NCBI GenBank assembly: GCA_045537495.1 | Contig: JAZSPN010000021.1 | Coordinates: forward strand, 1 to 64,000 | Length of the DNA: 64,000 nt | Reading direction: 5' to 3' | Source: UBA1425 sp045537495 | Lineage (GTDB): Bacteria; Bacillota; Clostridia; Oscillospirales; Acutalibacteraceae | In this document: positions 15,489 to 24,235 of the stretch, one piece after another | Layout: every line of letters begins with the position of its first letter | Numbering within the stretch: position 1 is the stretch's first letter | Translations under genes and position numbers: made by a program | Notes under the pieces: model-generated | The model's input: only the letters and a program-made list of their open reading frames with translations | Told to the model about the DNA's origin: nothing | Database searches by the model: none

Positions 15489-17582
15489 ATGAATTCAATC
15501 AACGTAGGTGAATTTTCCCAGAGAACACGAACATTTTACGGCGAAAAGCAGGGACTTTGCGATGTCAGAATTCTTGCAATAAGCGAAGCGGAAGGCATTA
15601 TCTATGTCGGATGTGAGAACGGACTTTTGTATCAGCAGGGCGATGAGTTCAAAAAAGTAAAGCTTGACAGTGACTGTGCCGTAAGAATGCTGTTTGAAAT
15701 GAACGGTATACTGTATGTCGGTTCGGGAAATACGGTTTATACCGTAAAAGGCGGAAAAATTACGGGAAAGCAGGAGCTTGACAGCGTTGTTCTTGATGCA
15801 GACAGCGATGCTGACGGTACACTCTGGCTTCTCACGGAAAAGCGTTTCTATAAATTCTCGGACGGTGAATTTACGGTTTACAGCAAGGCGGGAGAAGGTC
15901 CCGTTTTTGCAATGACGGCATTTGCGAGCGGCCAGGTATATCTTGCGAATCATGATTTCCTTTACGGACTTCACGGCAAAAGACCGAGATGGTCGGGCAT
16001 CTGTTCCGTGAACTCGGGTATGCCGAAGAGCGAGATCAGAGATCTTGCGGCAGACGACTGGGGACACATCTATATTGCGACGGAGCACGGTGTTGTTCTC
16101 TACGATGCAAAGAACAACTGGTATACACACGACAGGATTGAAGCGCTTCCCGAAGGTGACATCAGAAAAATTGTTCTCGGAAAAGACGGAACAAAATATA
16201 TCGGAACGGATTGCGGGCTTATCATTCAGAGCGGAACTAACGAAAGCTTCCTCGGTGCGGAGCGTTGGCTTCCCGACGGAGAGGTTACGGCAATTCACGT
16301 AACGGATGACGGCACGGTTTATGTAGGCACTCCGAAGGGTATCAGCAAAATCGAAACGAAGAAGATGACTCTTCTTGAAAAAGCAAAAATTTTCGAAGAT
16401 ACCCTGGAGAAGTATCACGTCAGAGAAGGCTATGTAACCTCGAGAACTCTCTTCGAAAAGGATAACATGGAGTCGGGTAAACCCGAAATTACCGATAATG
16501 ACGGTCTTTGGACGGGATTTTATCTTGCGGGAGAAGCGCTTCGCTACGGTGCGACGGGCGACGAAGAGGCTCTTCTTCGTGCAAGACGTGCCAAGGATGC
16601 ACTCATCAAGCTTATTTATATAACGGAGATTCCCGGATTCCCCGCAAGAGCATACCGCCGTCCCGGTGAAGACAGATTCGGCAACGGAGATCCCGAGTGG
16701 CATCTTGTCAGGGACGAGAAGGGTGAGCTTGAATGGAAGGGCGAAACCTCCAGCGACGAAACGGTCGGTCACTTCTTCGGCTTATCGTTTTACTATGATC
16801 TTTGCGCCGATGAAAAGGAGAAAAAAGAGGTTTCCGATGCACTTTGCAGCATCGTTGATCACATTGTCAGAAACGGCTACACACTTTGCGATGCGGATTC
16901 GCTTCCCACAACATGGGCACACTGGGGACCGCATGAGCTCAATCACGATGACATCTGGTTCTGGGAAAAGGGTATAAATTCTCTTGAACTTCTTTGCATG
17001 GTTAAAACCGCCTATCACACAAGCGGTGACGAAAAATACAACAAGCTTTATCGTGAGCTTATAGAAGAGCACCACTATGCACTCAACTGTATGCAGATAA
17101 AGGTTGATGACTGCTACGTAAACCATATCGACGACAATCTCGGATTTTTGACGTATGCGAACATTCTCCGCTATGAGAAGGATCCTCAGCTTCGTCAGTA
17201 TTTCCTTCTCGGCATGAAGCATCACTGGGGATTCGAAAAGATCGAACGCAACCCCATGTGGAATCTCATTTATGCTGCGATGTCGGATAATCTTTCGTGC
17301 GATATCGAAAAGGCGATTCAGAGTCTTTGCGAAATGCCTCTCGATCTTATTTGTTACAATGTAAGAAACAGCGGAAGAAAGGGACTCAAATGGAGCTCGG
17401 GACAGGAATTCTTCGGCGGCGGAAAACAGCTCTGTGAGCCTCTTCCCTATGATGAAAAGCCGATCAACGGCTACGACAACAATCCGTTCATGGCGGACGG
17501 CGGAAACGGCATGAGAGCACATGAGCCGACTCTCTTCCTCGTTCCCTATTGGTTTGCAAGATATTACGGAATCATTGAATAA
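15489..17582 (+). CDS. Beta-propeller plus alpha/alpha-toroid protein of unknown function
   Basis: A 697-residue two-domain protein. Residues 20-295 hold about six repeats of the kind DGTLWLLTE, WGHIYIATEHGVVLYD, DGTKYIGTDCGLII and DGTVYVGTPKGISKI, resembling the propeller repeats of sensor-kinase ectodomains. Residues 300-697 are helical with aromatic and acidic motifs (DNDGLWTGFYLAGEALRYG, YNGGG-like turns, HELNHDDIWFWEKG) typical of six-hairpin (alpha/alpha)6 glycosidase-like folds. There is no signal peptide, so it appears cytoplasmic, which is unusual for such propellers. Substrate unknown; a carbohydrate-active role is inference. Confidence 0.75.
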   Translation: MNSINVGEFSQRTRTFYGEKQGLCDVRILAISEAEGIIYVGCENGLLYQQGDEFKKVKLDSDCAVRMLFEMNGILYVGSGNTVYTVKGGKITGKQELDSVVLDADSDADGTLWLLTEKRFYKFSDGEFTVYSKAGEGPVFAMTAFASGQVYLANHDFLYGLHGKRPRWSGICSVNSGMPKSEIRDLAADDWGHIYIATEHGVVLYDAKNNWYTHDRIEALPEGDIRKIVLGKDGTKYIGTDCGLIIQSGTNESFLGAERWLPDGEVTAIHVTDDGTVYVGTPKGISKIETKKMTLLEKAKIFEDTLEKYHVREGYVTSRTLFEKDNMESGKPEITDNDGLWTGFYLAGEALRYGATGDEEALLRARRAKDALIKLIYITEIPGFPARAYRRPGEDRFGNGDPEWHLVRDEKGELEWKGETSSDETVGHFFGLSFYYDLCADEKEKKEVSDALCSIVDHIVRNGYTLCDADSLPTTWAHWGPHELNHDDIWFWEKGINSLELLCMVKTAYHTSGDEKYNKLYRELIEEHHYALNCMQIKVDDCYVNHIDDNLGFLTYANILRYEKDPQLRQYFLLGMKHHWGFEKIERNPMWNLIYAAMSDNLSCDIEKAIQSLCEMPLDLICYNVRNSGRKGLKWSSGQEFFGGGKQLCEPLPYDEKPINGYDNNPFMADGGNGMRAHEPTLFLVPYWFARYYGIIE

Positions 17583-17599
17583 AATCGGATGTGGTTTTT

Positions 17600-18748
17600 A
17601 TGGAAAGAAAAGTCGTGGCAAAAGAAGTCTGTGATGTTTTTGTTGCAGGCGGAGGAATTGCGGGAATATCGGCCGCCCTGGCAGCGGCGAGAAGCGGTGC
17701 ACGTACCGTTCTTTGCGAGAAAAGTTGTACACTCGGCGGACTTGCGACGATGGGACTTGTAACGATATATCTTCCCTTGTGTGACGGATGCGGAAATCAG
17801 ATGTCGTCCGGCATATCGGAGGAGCTGTTGAAGCTTTCCATGAAACACAGAATTCAGGCGAAAGAGCCGACTCCGTGGATAAGAGGCGGAACGAAAGAGG
17901 AGAAATCGAAAATCCGCTATCAGGTGCAGTACAACCCGTGGATGTTTGCACTTGAAGCGGAAAGGCTTCTCGAGGACGAGGGCGTCACGATTATCTACGA
18001 TGCACTCGTGAGTGATGTTTCGGTCGTCGGCAAAAAAATAACGGGAGCTTATCTGCAAACAAAGGCGGGTGAGCTTCTCGTGGAAGCAAAAAGCTTCGTC
18101 GATGCAACGGGCGATGCCGATCTTTGTTTTTTCAGCGGTGCCGGAATTGAGCATTTCAAAGAGGGAAACACGGTGTCGTCATGGTTTTATACCGTTTCAA
18201 AAGCCGAGGGAATGAAGCTTCACAGCATCGGACTGCCGTTCAGACGTTCCGACGATGAAAAAACATATAACATCTGTGAGCCGAAGTCGGTATCCCGGTA
18301 TGTGCTGGCATCGCACAGGGAGCTTTTAGAGGAGCTTACAAAACGGGAAAACAGCGAAAAAAGCGAAGAGGCGGCATCGATATCTTTCGTTCCGTGTTAC
18401 AGAAGAACGAGAAGAATCTGCGGAAAAACTGTTCTCGATGACAAAAACGAGGAATACTATAAAGACAGCATCGGAGCTGTCGGTGACTGGCGAAAGAGCG
18501 GTCCGAGATACGAGATACCGTTTTCGTGTCTGTACGGCGAGAAAATCGTAAATCTTATAACGGCGGGCAGAAATATTTCCGTTACCGATGAAATGTGGGA
18601 GATAACGAGAGTTATCCCCGTGTGCGCCGTAACGGGTGAGGCGGCAGGAGTTGCCGCGGCAATGAGTGACGATTTCGTGTCACTCGATATACAGAAGCTT
18701 CAGTCGGAGCTTGTAAAAAGAGGCGTAAAGCTTCACATCGCGGACTGA
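17600..18748 (+). CDS. FAD-dependent oxidoreductase (FAD_oxidored family)
   Basis: A 382-residue flavoprotein. The dinucleotide-binding motif VAGGGIAGISAALAAARSG lies at residues 15-33, followed by a GGLATMG loop and a distal FAD motif SFVDATGDADLCFFSG near 170. The C-terminal segment ITAGRNISVTDEMWEITRVI is typical of the FAD_oxidored group. No Fe-S cysteines are evident. Substrate unknown; the neighbouring propeller/toroid gene (17-base gap) suggests carbohydrate or glycoside redox work, which is inference. ATG at 17600 is used; the ribosome site is weak. Confidence 0.85.
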   Translation: MERKVVAKEVCDVFVAGGGIAGISAALAAARSGARTVLCEKSCTLGGLATMGLVTIYLPLCDGCGNQMSSGISEELLKLSMKHRIQAKEPTPWIRGGTKEEKSKIRYQVQYNPWMFALEAERLLEDEGVTIIYDALVSDVSVVGKKITGAYLQTKAGELLVEAKSFVDATGDADLCFFSGAGIEHFKEGNTVSSWFYTVSKAEGMKLHSIGLPFRRSDDEKTYNICEPKSVSRYVLASHRELLEELTKRENSEKSEEAASISFVPCYRRTRRICGKTVLDDKNEEYYKDSIGAVGDWRKSGPRYEIPFSCLYGEKIVNLITAGRNISVTDEMWEITRVIPVCAVTGEAAGVAAAMSDDFVSLDIQKLQSELVKRGVKLHIAD

Positions 18749-18765
18749 TACAAGGAGATGACGGT

Positions 18766-20064
18766 TTGTCGGAAGCACTGATAAGGTATTTGGAAAACAA
18801 AAGAATTCTCATTCTGGGCATGGGACGTGAAGGACGCTCTACGCTGAAATTTCTCAGTTCTCATATGCCCGATGCACAAATAGCCGTTGCGGACAGAAAC
18901 GATCCGAAAATCGACGGTGTAAGGTCATTTTTCGGAGAAGACTATCTCGACGCAATGAAGGATTACGATCTTGTCATGAAGTCGCCGGGAATACCGTTTT
19001 GCGATGTAACCGTTCCCGAAAATACCGAGATTACCTGCCAGACAGAGCTTTTTATGCGTTTTGCACCGTGCAGGAAAATAGGGATAACGGGAACAAAAGG
19101 CAAAACGACCACCTCGACGCTGATTTACAATGTTTTGCAATCGGCAAACATACCGTCATGTCTTATCGGAAATATCGGAGTGCCGGTGCTTGATGTTTTT
19201 GATGACTGTGAGGGCAAAACGGCGGTCATCGAGCTTTCGTGCCACCAGCTTGAATTTATGAAAACATCACCGCATATAGCGGTTTTTACGAATCTTTACG
19301 AAGAGCATCTCGACCATTACAACGGCTTCGAGGGCTACGCGGGTGCCAAGTTTAATATCACCGCTCATCAGAGTGAAGAGGATTTCCTGATTTACGGCGA
19401 TGTTGACGGACTTCGTGAGTATCTCGGCGATAAAGATATAAAGGCGAAAAAAATTCCGATTTCACTCGTTGAAGGAGATAAATCGGAATTTCTCAGGAAA
19501 CTGTCGGAATGTAACGAAAGACTTGTCGGACGTCATAATGCGCAGAATACCTTCTTTGCGGCAGCGGTTGCAAAGTGCCTCGGCATTGACGAGGAATCCG
19601 TCATGAAGGGAATTATGAGCTTCGGCGGTATTGAACACCGTATGGAGCCCGTCGGAGTGTTTGACGGAATAAATTTTGTCAACGACAGTATTGCGACGGC
19701 ACCGAAGGTTGTCATGTATGCGGTCGAGGCACTCAAAAACGTTGACACTCTGATTTTCGGCGGCATGGACAGGGGACTCGATTACGGCGGATTTGTAAAA
19801 GACCTCGAAAAAAGCAATGTCCGAAATCTCATAGGACTTCCGCAGACGGGACATTCAATTTGCGATGCCATGGGAGAGGGTACGGCGAAAAAGCTTTATA
19901 AAGCAAAAGACATGGAGGATGCCGTGAAAACCGCGTTTCGCGTAACCGAAAAAGGCAAAACATGCCTGTTTTCGCCTGCCGCGGCAAGCTATAACGTTTA
20001 TAAAAACTTTGAAGAAAAAGGTAACCACTATAAAGATCTGATAAAGAAAACCGCAAAAGGCTGA
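18766..20064 (+). CDS. murD: UDP-N-acetylmuramoylalanine-glutamate ligase (MurD-like)
   Basis: A 432-residue Mur ligase. The N-terminal Rossmann domain carries GMGREGRSTLKFL, the P-loop GITGTKGKTTT is near residue 107, and GNIGVP, ELSCHQLE and NLYEEHLDH follow, then the C-terminal domain with RHNAQNTFFAAA. It adds Glu to UDP-MurNAc-L-Ala in the cytoplasm. The motif NDSIATAP replaces the classical NDSKATN, so the enzyme belongs to a divergent MurD branch. The start is TTG at 18766 with AAGGAG eight bases upstream; an ATG at 18759 is out of frame. It lies far from any mur/fts cluster. Confidence 0.88.
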   Translation: MSEALIRYLENKRILILGMGREGRSTLKFLSSHMPDAQIAVADRNDPKIDGVRSFFGEDYLDAMKDYDLVMKSPGIPFCDVTVPENTEITCQTELFMRFAPCRKIGITGTKGKTTTSTLIYNVLQSANIPSCLIGNIGVPVLDVFDDCEGKTAVIELSCHQLEFMKTSPHIAVFTNLYEEHLDHYNGFEGYAGAKFNITAHQSEEDFLIYGDVDGLREYLGDKDIKAKKIPISLVEGDKSEFLRKLSECNERLVGRHNAQNTFFAAAVAKCLGIDEESVMKGIMSFGGIEHRMEPVGVFDGINFVNDSIATAPKVVMYAVEALKNVDTLIFGGMDRGLDYGGFVKDLEKSNVRNLIGLPQTGHSICDAMGEGTAKKLYKAKDMEDAVKTAFRVTEKGKTCLFSPAAASYNVYKNFEEKGNHYKDLIKKTAKG

Positions 20065-20090
20065 ATCTCTTGCAGTTTTAACAATTTATA

Positions 20091-20119
20091 TTGATATTTT
20101 GCTCTTGATGTGGTAAGAT
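20091..20119 (+). promoter_or_regulatory. Possible promoter of the Fic gene
   Basis: TTGATA (20091-20096), 17-base spacer, TAAGAT (20114-20119). The -10 box runs into the first unit of the tandem repeat, so repeat number would change the spacing between promoter and start codon. No clear terminator separates it from the MurD gene. Confidence 0.4.
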
Positions 20120-20163
20120 AATAAGCAAGATAATAAGCAAGATAATAAGCAAGATAATAAGCA
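20116..20163 (+). repeat. Four perfect 12-bp tandem repeats before the Fic gene
   Basis: The unit AGATAATAAGCA occurs four times with no mismatch (20116-20127, 20128-20139, 20140-20151, 20152-20163), then a partial fifth unit runs into the Fic start codon at 20166. The array forms the leader and replaces a normal ribosome site. Confidence 0.95.
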
Positions 20164-20165
20164 AG

Positions 20166-21176
20166 ATGAATGAGGGAAGGATTGTGCCGAATTATTCGCC
20201 GCCATATATAATTACAGATAAGATATTAGGGCTTGTTGCTTCAATTTCTGAAAAAGTCGGAAGAATTACAGAACGTAACAATCTTAATTCAAAACCGCAC
20301 TTAAGAAAAAACAGCAAGATAAAATCGGTATATTCATCACTTGCTATTGAGGCAAACTCTCTCTCTTTGGGTGAAGTGAAAGATGTTATAAACGGGAAAA
20401 GGGTAATCGGCATTGAAAGAGAGATTCAAGAAGTAAAAAATGCATATTCGGCATACGAAGAGATATCCGGTCTTGATGTGTACAGCATAAAGGAACTTAA
20501 GCGTCTGCATGCAATAATGACAAAATATATTGTTGATATCAGTGGTGAATACCGAACCGGTGAAGAGGGAGTTTTTAACGGAGATAAATGTATTTTTATG
20601 GCACCGCCTGCAAAGTTCGTTTCACAGCAAATGACAGATTTGTTTGAATGGATGAAGCGAAGTCGTGGTACGGTGCATCCGCTGATACTTTCAGCTGTTT
20701 TTCATTATGAATTCGTTTTCATTCATCCGTTTACAGACGGTAACGGCAGGATGGCAAGGCTGTGGTACACGGCGATTCTTACGGCATGGCAACCTGTTTT
20801 TGAATTTATCCCGATAGAGAGTCAAATAGAAAAGTTTCAAAACGGTTATTATGATGCGATTGCAAAATGTCACGTCAACGGTAACAGCACGGTTTTTATA
20901 GAATTTATGCTTGAACAAATAAATGTAATTCTTGATGAAATTGCAGATTCCGTAACATTGGCATCAGAAAATATTACAGAATATGTTAAAAGGCTTCTTA
21001 CGGTTATGGAATATGATACGCCGTATTCATCAAATGAAATTCTCGGACTTTTAGGGCTTAAATCAAAGGAAACGTTGAGAAAAAATTATCTTATTCCTGC
21101 AATCAAAGACGGATTGGTTATTATGACAGAACCCGAAAAACCTAACAGTAAAAATCAAAGGTATATAAAAAAATAA
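20166..21176 (+). CDS. Fic-family AMP-transferase
   Basis: A 336-residue Fic protein that modifies targets with AMP (or a related nucleotide moiety). The complete active-site motif HPFTDGNGRMAR is at residues 187-198 and a flap region lies near 140-150. An N-terminal inhibitory-helix-like motif SSLAIEAN (57-64, E62) suggests class II autoinhibition. The C-terminus (about 285-336) resembles a winged helix. It starts at ATG 20166 directly after the tandem repeats with no good ribosome site; GTG 20184 is too close to GAGGGAAGG. It looks more AT-rich than its neighbours and stands alone, consistent with transfer. Targets unknown. Confidence 0.93.
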   Translation: MNEGRIVPNYSPPYIITDKILGLVASISEKVGRITERNNLNSKPHLRKNSKIKSVYSSLAIEANSLSLGEVKDVINGKRVIGIEREIQEVKNAYSAYEEISGLDVYSIKELKRLHAIMTKYIVDISGEYRTGEEGVFNGDKCIFMAPPAKFVSQQMTDLFEWMKRSRGTVHPLILSAVFHYEFVFIHPFTDGNGRMARLWYTAILTAWQPVFEFIPIESQIEKFQNGYYDAIAKCHVNGNSTVFIEFMLEQINVILDEIADSVTLASENITEYVKRLLTVMEYDTPYSSNEILGLLGLKSKETLRKNYLIPAIKDGLVIMTEPEKPNSKNQRYIKK

Positions 21177-21187
21177 GTTGATTAACA

Positions 21188-21224
21188 ACGCCCACCGTCA
21201 CTCGACGGTGGGCGTAAATTTTGT
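21188..21224 (+). terminator. Hairpin terminator after the Fic gene
   Basis: A perfect 12-bp stem (21188-21199 with 21204-21215) with a 4-base loop, followed by AAATTTTGT. The T tract is weak but the stem is very stable. It lies between convergent genes and may act on both strands. Confidence 0.7.
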
Positions 21225-21293
21225 GTAGATTTCAGTGGCATTCTGATAAAAAACAGACCGCAATCCTTTTCGGGATGGCGGCCGTTAATTTAT

Positions 21294-22499
21294 TTACGCA
21301 TCTTTTTTCTTGGAATACTTCATTTTGTAGACGAGGCGCATAAGTACGCGGTCGGCTTTTCCGATCGCCTTTGCACCGCCGAAAAGTCCGCCGATAACCG
21401 AAGCGGCACAGTTCTTTTCGAGAACGGTAAGGACAGCACCCGCCTCGTCTTCGTCGGTACTGAAACACAGCGCACCGTTATCTGCAAGCAAAACCGCGTT
21501 ACGGTTCTTTGAATTTTCGATAACGGATTTTATGCTGTTTTCGTCGCCCTGACGGAAACGGGCAATACGTGTGTCGGCACCTGCAATCTGGGCGGAGTCG
21601 TCAAGACACGGAGTCTGAGTCTTTGAAAGTCTTTGCGAGGCGGCAAACAAAGCGCCGTCTTTGCTGTGGATTATGTATCCGACGTCCTCTCTGTCGAGAT
21701 AAATTGCACGGTGAAGCTCTGCCGTTGCGGGAGCTTCCGTGCCGTCGAAGGTGTTACCCGTGCAAAGGTCGATTTCGACCTCGTTGTCGCCGTTTCGCAT
21801 TGTAAATGTGGTTTCGTTTCTGACGCTTGTGAAGCAATCGAGTGACGTTTCCCACGGAACGATTTCAAAAGCTTTCAGAACATCCTCAAATGTTTCGGCG
21901 TTCTTGCGTGTTTTCGCGTTGAAGGCCTTGATGATGAAATCGAGGCACGCATCCTCGAGCGTCTGAGCACAGAGGAAGGCATTTTCGTAGTCACTGCCGA
22001 GGCAAACGGCGCCGTGGTGCGACATGATGACCGCGTTTGAGTCGGGATTTTCTCTGACAGCGTTTGCAACGCCGGAGCGAAGCTTGCCTGTACCGGGAAG
22101 ACCGTAGGAGGCGAGGGGGATGCCCTTTCCGAGAACTGCCGAATGTTCCTTGGAAAGAGAGTCGTCCGACAAAGAAAGTCCGACCGTGCTGAGAATGGAG
22201 GCAAAATACTGATGCGTATGAATTACAAAGTTTACGTCGGGACGAAGCTGGTAGCACTGAGCGTGAAGCCCTTTTTCGCTTGAAGGCTTAACGTCGCCGT
22301 CATAAGAGAGATCTTCGATATTTACAAGAACGATATCGTCGGCGGTCAGTGAATCATAGGAACGTCCGCTGGGGGTGATTACGAACTGAGTATCGCTTAC
22401 CCGGCAACTGACGTTTCCCCACGTGCGGGCGATGAGTCCCGTTTCGACCAATCTTTTGCCTGCATCGATAACGGTTTGTTTGGCAAGAGAAATCTCCAT
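21294..22499 (-). CDS. Two-domain class II aldolase/adducin-family protein
   Basis: A 401-residue protein with two class II aldolase domains. The first (residues 1-200) keeps the motifs for a zinc lyase or epimerase: GNVSCRV, TPSGRSYDSL, the IHTHQ zinc pair near 93 and SHHGAVCLG near 150. The second (about 210-400) has the same layout but is degenerate: IHSKDGALFAAS lacks the second His and LADNGALCF lacks the last one. It probably cleaves or epimerises a sugar phosphate with domain one. It is second gene after the class III PLP enzyme, 15 bases apart. ATG at 22499 has an AAGGAG site. Confidence 0.85.
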   Translation of the reverse strand: MEISLAKQTVIDAGKRLVETGLIARTWGNVSCRVSDTQFVITPSGRSYDSLTADDIVLVNIEDLSYDGDVKPSSEKGLHAQCYQLRPDVNFVIHTHQYFASILSTVGLSLSDDSLSKEHSAVLGKGIPLASYGLPGTGKLRSGVANAVRENPDSNAVIMSHHGAVCLGSDYENAFLCAQTLEDACLDFIIKAFNAKTRKNAETFEDVLKAFEIVPWETSLDCFTSVRNETTFTMRNGDNEVEIDLCTGNTFDGTEAPATAELHRAIYLDREDVGYIIHSKDGALFAASQRLSKTQTPCLDDSAQIAGADTRIARFRQGDENSIKSVIENSKNRNAVLLADNGALCFSTDEDEAGAVLTVLEKNCAASVIGGLFGGAKAIGKADRVLMRLVYKMKYSKKKDA

Positions 22500-22514
22500 G
22501 ATAAACACTCCTTA

Positions 22515-23996
22515 TCAGTCTTTGGGTTTTCTTGCGACGTTGGCGAACACTCTGTCGAAAGCGGCGAGAGCTTCGTCGATGCGTTCGGGAGTATATGCTG
22601 CCGATGTATAAAGTCTGCTTCCTGCAAGAGTTACAAGACCTTCTGCCATGTAGGCGGCGCCCATGTGCTCCATTTCCTTCTTTCTTTCGCTTGTGGCGGA
22701 AAGAACGGAGGGGATTGTCCACGGCTTGCTCCAATCGATGGAGAAGTGCATTGTGCCTACTGTTTCAAGGTGGCAGATTGATCCCTGGTTGAATGCAACG
22801 AAGGGAAGGTTGTACTTCTTGATGAGCTTGCGAAGACCGAGAGTAAGACGATCGCCCATCTGACCTGCCTTCTGACAAGCGTTGGTGCGGTCGATTTCTT
22901 CGAGAGTGTAGTAGCCGGCAACACAGCTGAGCGGAGTTGCAGCCATAGTACCGCCGATGAGAGCTTTCTTGACCTTGGTTGAACCGTCAAGACCTGCACC
23001 GAGGTATTTCATGTATTCCTTCTTCCCGCCGATGCCGCCTGCACCGGGATAACCGCCGGCGATAACCTTGCCGAAGATGGTGAGGTCGGGAGAAACTCCG
23101 AAGTATCCCTGAGCACCTGCCATGCCGATACGGAAGCCTGTTACAACCTCATCGAAGATAAGGAGTGCTCCGTATTTGCGACAAAGACGCTCGACTTCCT
23201 TGTTGAATTCGAAATCGAGAGGACGGGTACCGCTTTCGGGGCCTACGGGCTCCATGTAAACAGCGGCGGTACCGCCGTTGAGGGTGTTCTTGCGCAGAAC
23301 TTTTTCGAGAGAATCGATATCGTTGGGGAAGAACTCCTGAGTGTGGCTGAAAAGATAGAGCGGAACACCGTTTGCCTGAGTGAATTTTGAGCCGGGAACA
23401 CGGATGCCGTATGCGAGCTGATCGGACCAGCCGTGATATGCACCGCCCATTTTAACGATATTCTTTTTCTTTGTGGCGAGTCTTGCAACACGTGCTGCCG
23501 CCATACAGGCTTCGGTGCCCGAGCCGAGCATACGGAACATCTCTACCGTTTCCATGCTGTCGGAGATCTTTTTTGCAAGCTTGTATTCGAATTCGTGGAA
23601 AAGACCTGTTGAAGGACCGCAGGTGTCGAGAAGCTCTTTGACCTGGGCGCGGACGGAGGGAGGATTCGAGCCGAGAACGGTGGGACCGCCTGCCTGGAGG
23701 AAGTCGAGGTAACGGTTGCCGTCGATATCATAAAGGTATTCGCCTTCCGCCTTTGTGAAAACAAGGGGGAACGGATAGTTGAAAGCGAGGTTGTGCTGAA
23801 CACCGCCGGGAATGATGTTGCGCGCTTCTGCAATCATTTCCTTGGATTTCACACATTTTTTATCAAAATATTCCTCTTCGTACTGCTTGAGAACATCGGG
23901 CTTGATCGTGTAGATGGGAGAGTTGATGAGTTTGTCGAGATGCGCTGTGACATGAGCTGCATCGGGGTACCTTGAGATAGCGAAGCGTGTATCCAT
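22515..23996 (-). CDS. Class III PLP aminotransferase, glutamate-1-semialdehyde-aminomutase-like
   Basis: A 493-residue class III aminotransferase. The family blocks are PGGVQHN near 65, DIDGNRYLDF near 91, GSGTEACMAAARVAR near 158, GGAYHGW near 185, DEVVTGFR near 290 and IFGKVIAGGYP near 312, whose lysine should bind PLP. It resembles glutamate-1-semialdehyde aminomutase but is longer (about 430 usual), and no haem genes are nearby, so another substrate is likely. The first gene of an operon with the two-domain aldolase; together they may process an amino or keto sugar (inference). ATG at 23996 follows AAGGAG. Confidence 0.88.
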   Translation of the reverse strand: MDTRFAISRYPDAAHVTAHLDKLINSPIYTIKPDVLKQYEEEYFDKKCVKSKEMIAEARNIIPGGVQHNLAFNYPFPLVFTKAEGEYLYDIDGNRYLDFLQAGGPTVLGSNPPSVRAQVKELLDTCGPSTGLFHEFEYKLAKKISDSMETVEMFRMLGSGTEACMAAARVARLATKKKNIVKMGGAYHGWSDQLAYGIRVPGSKFTQANGVPLYLFSHTQEFFPNDIDSLEKVLRKNTLNGGTAAVYMEPVGPESGTRPLDFEFNKEVERLCRKYGALLIFDEVVTGFRIGMAGAQGYFGVSPDLTIFGKVIAGGYPGAGGIGGKKEYMKYLGAGLDGSTKVKKALIGGTMAATPLSCVAGYYTLEEIDRTNACQKAGQMGDRLTLGLRKLIKKYNLPFVAFNQGSICHLETVGTMHFSIDWSKPWTIPSVLSATSERKKEMEHMGAAYMAEGLVTLAGSRLYTSAAYTPERIDEALAAFDRVFANVARKPKD

Positions 23997-24026
23997 TTCT
24001 GACACTCCTTAAAATTTGAATTCAAA

Positions 24027-24048
24027 AAAGTGAATCATAATTCACTTT
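24027..24048 (-). promoter_or_regulatory. Palindromic operator of the PLP enzyme-aldolase operon
   Basis: A perfect inverted repeat, AAAGTGAAT (24027-24035) and ATTCACTTT (24040-24048) around CATA. It lies directly downstream of the -10 box, so a bound protein would block initiation. No regulator gene is adjacent. Confidence 0.65.
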
Positions 24049-24052
24049 ATAT

Positions 24053-24081
24053 ATTATACCACATTACAAGGTATCGGTCAA
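24053..24081 (-). promoter_or_regulatory. Sigma-A promoter of the PLP enzyme-aldolase operon
   Basis: Minus strand TTGACC (24081-24076), 17-base spacer, TATAAT (24058-24053). The predicted transcription start falls inside the operator palindrome. From 24082 to 24235 the sequence is AT-rich and shows nothing else recognisable. Confidence 0.7.
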
Positions 24082-24235
24082 TATAAAAAGGCGAATTCGC
24101 CTGAAAAAAGTAACAAAATTGTAACAATTACGCTTTTTATTTACGGAAAATATAAACAACATCCTGAGAATGATTCGGAATATGAAATAAAGCTTGTGAA
24201 ATTTTTGGATATGGCGAAAACATGACAAAAAAGGG

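Noticed and set aside
20116..20163. The 12-bp repeats as a CRISPR array
   Set aside because: Units are directly adjacent without spacers and far too short.
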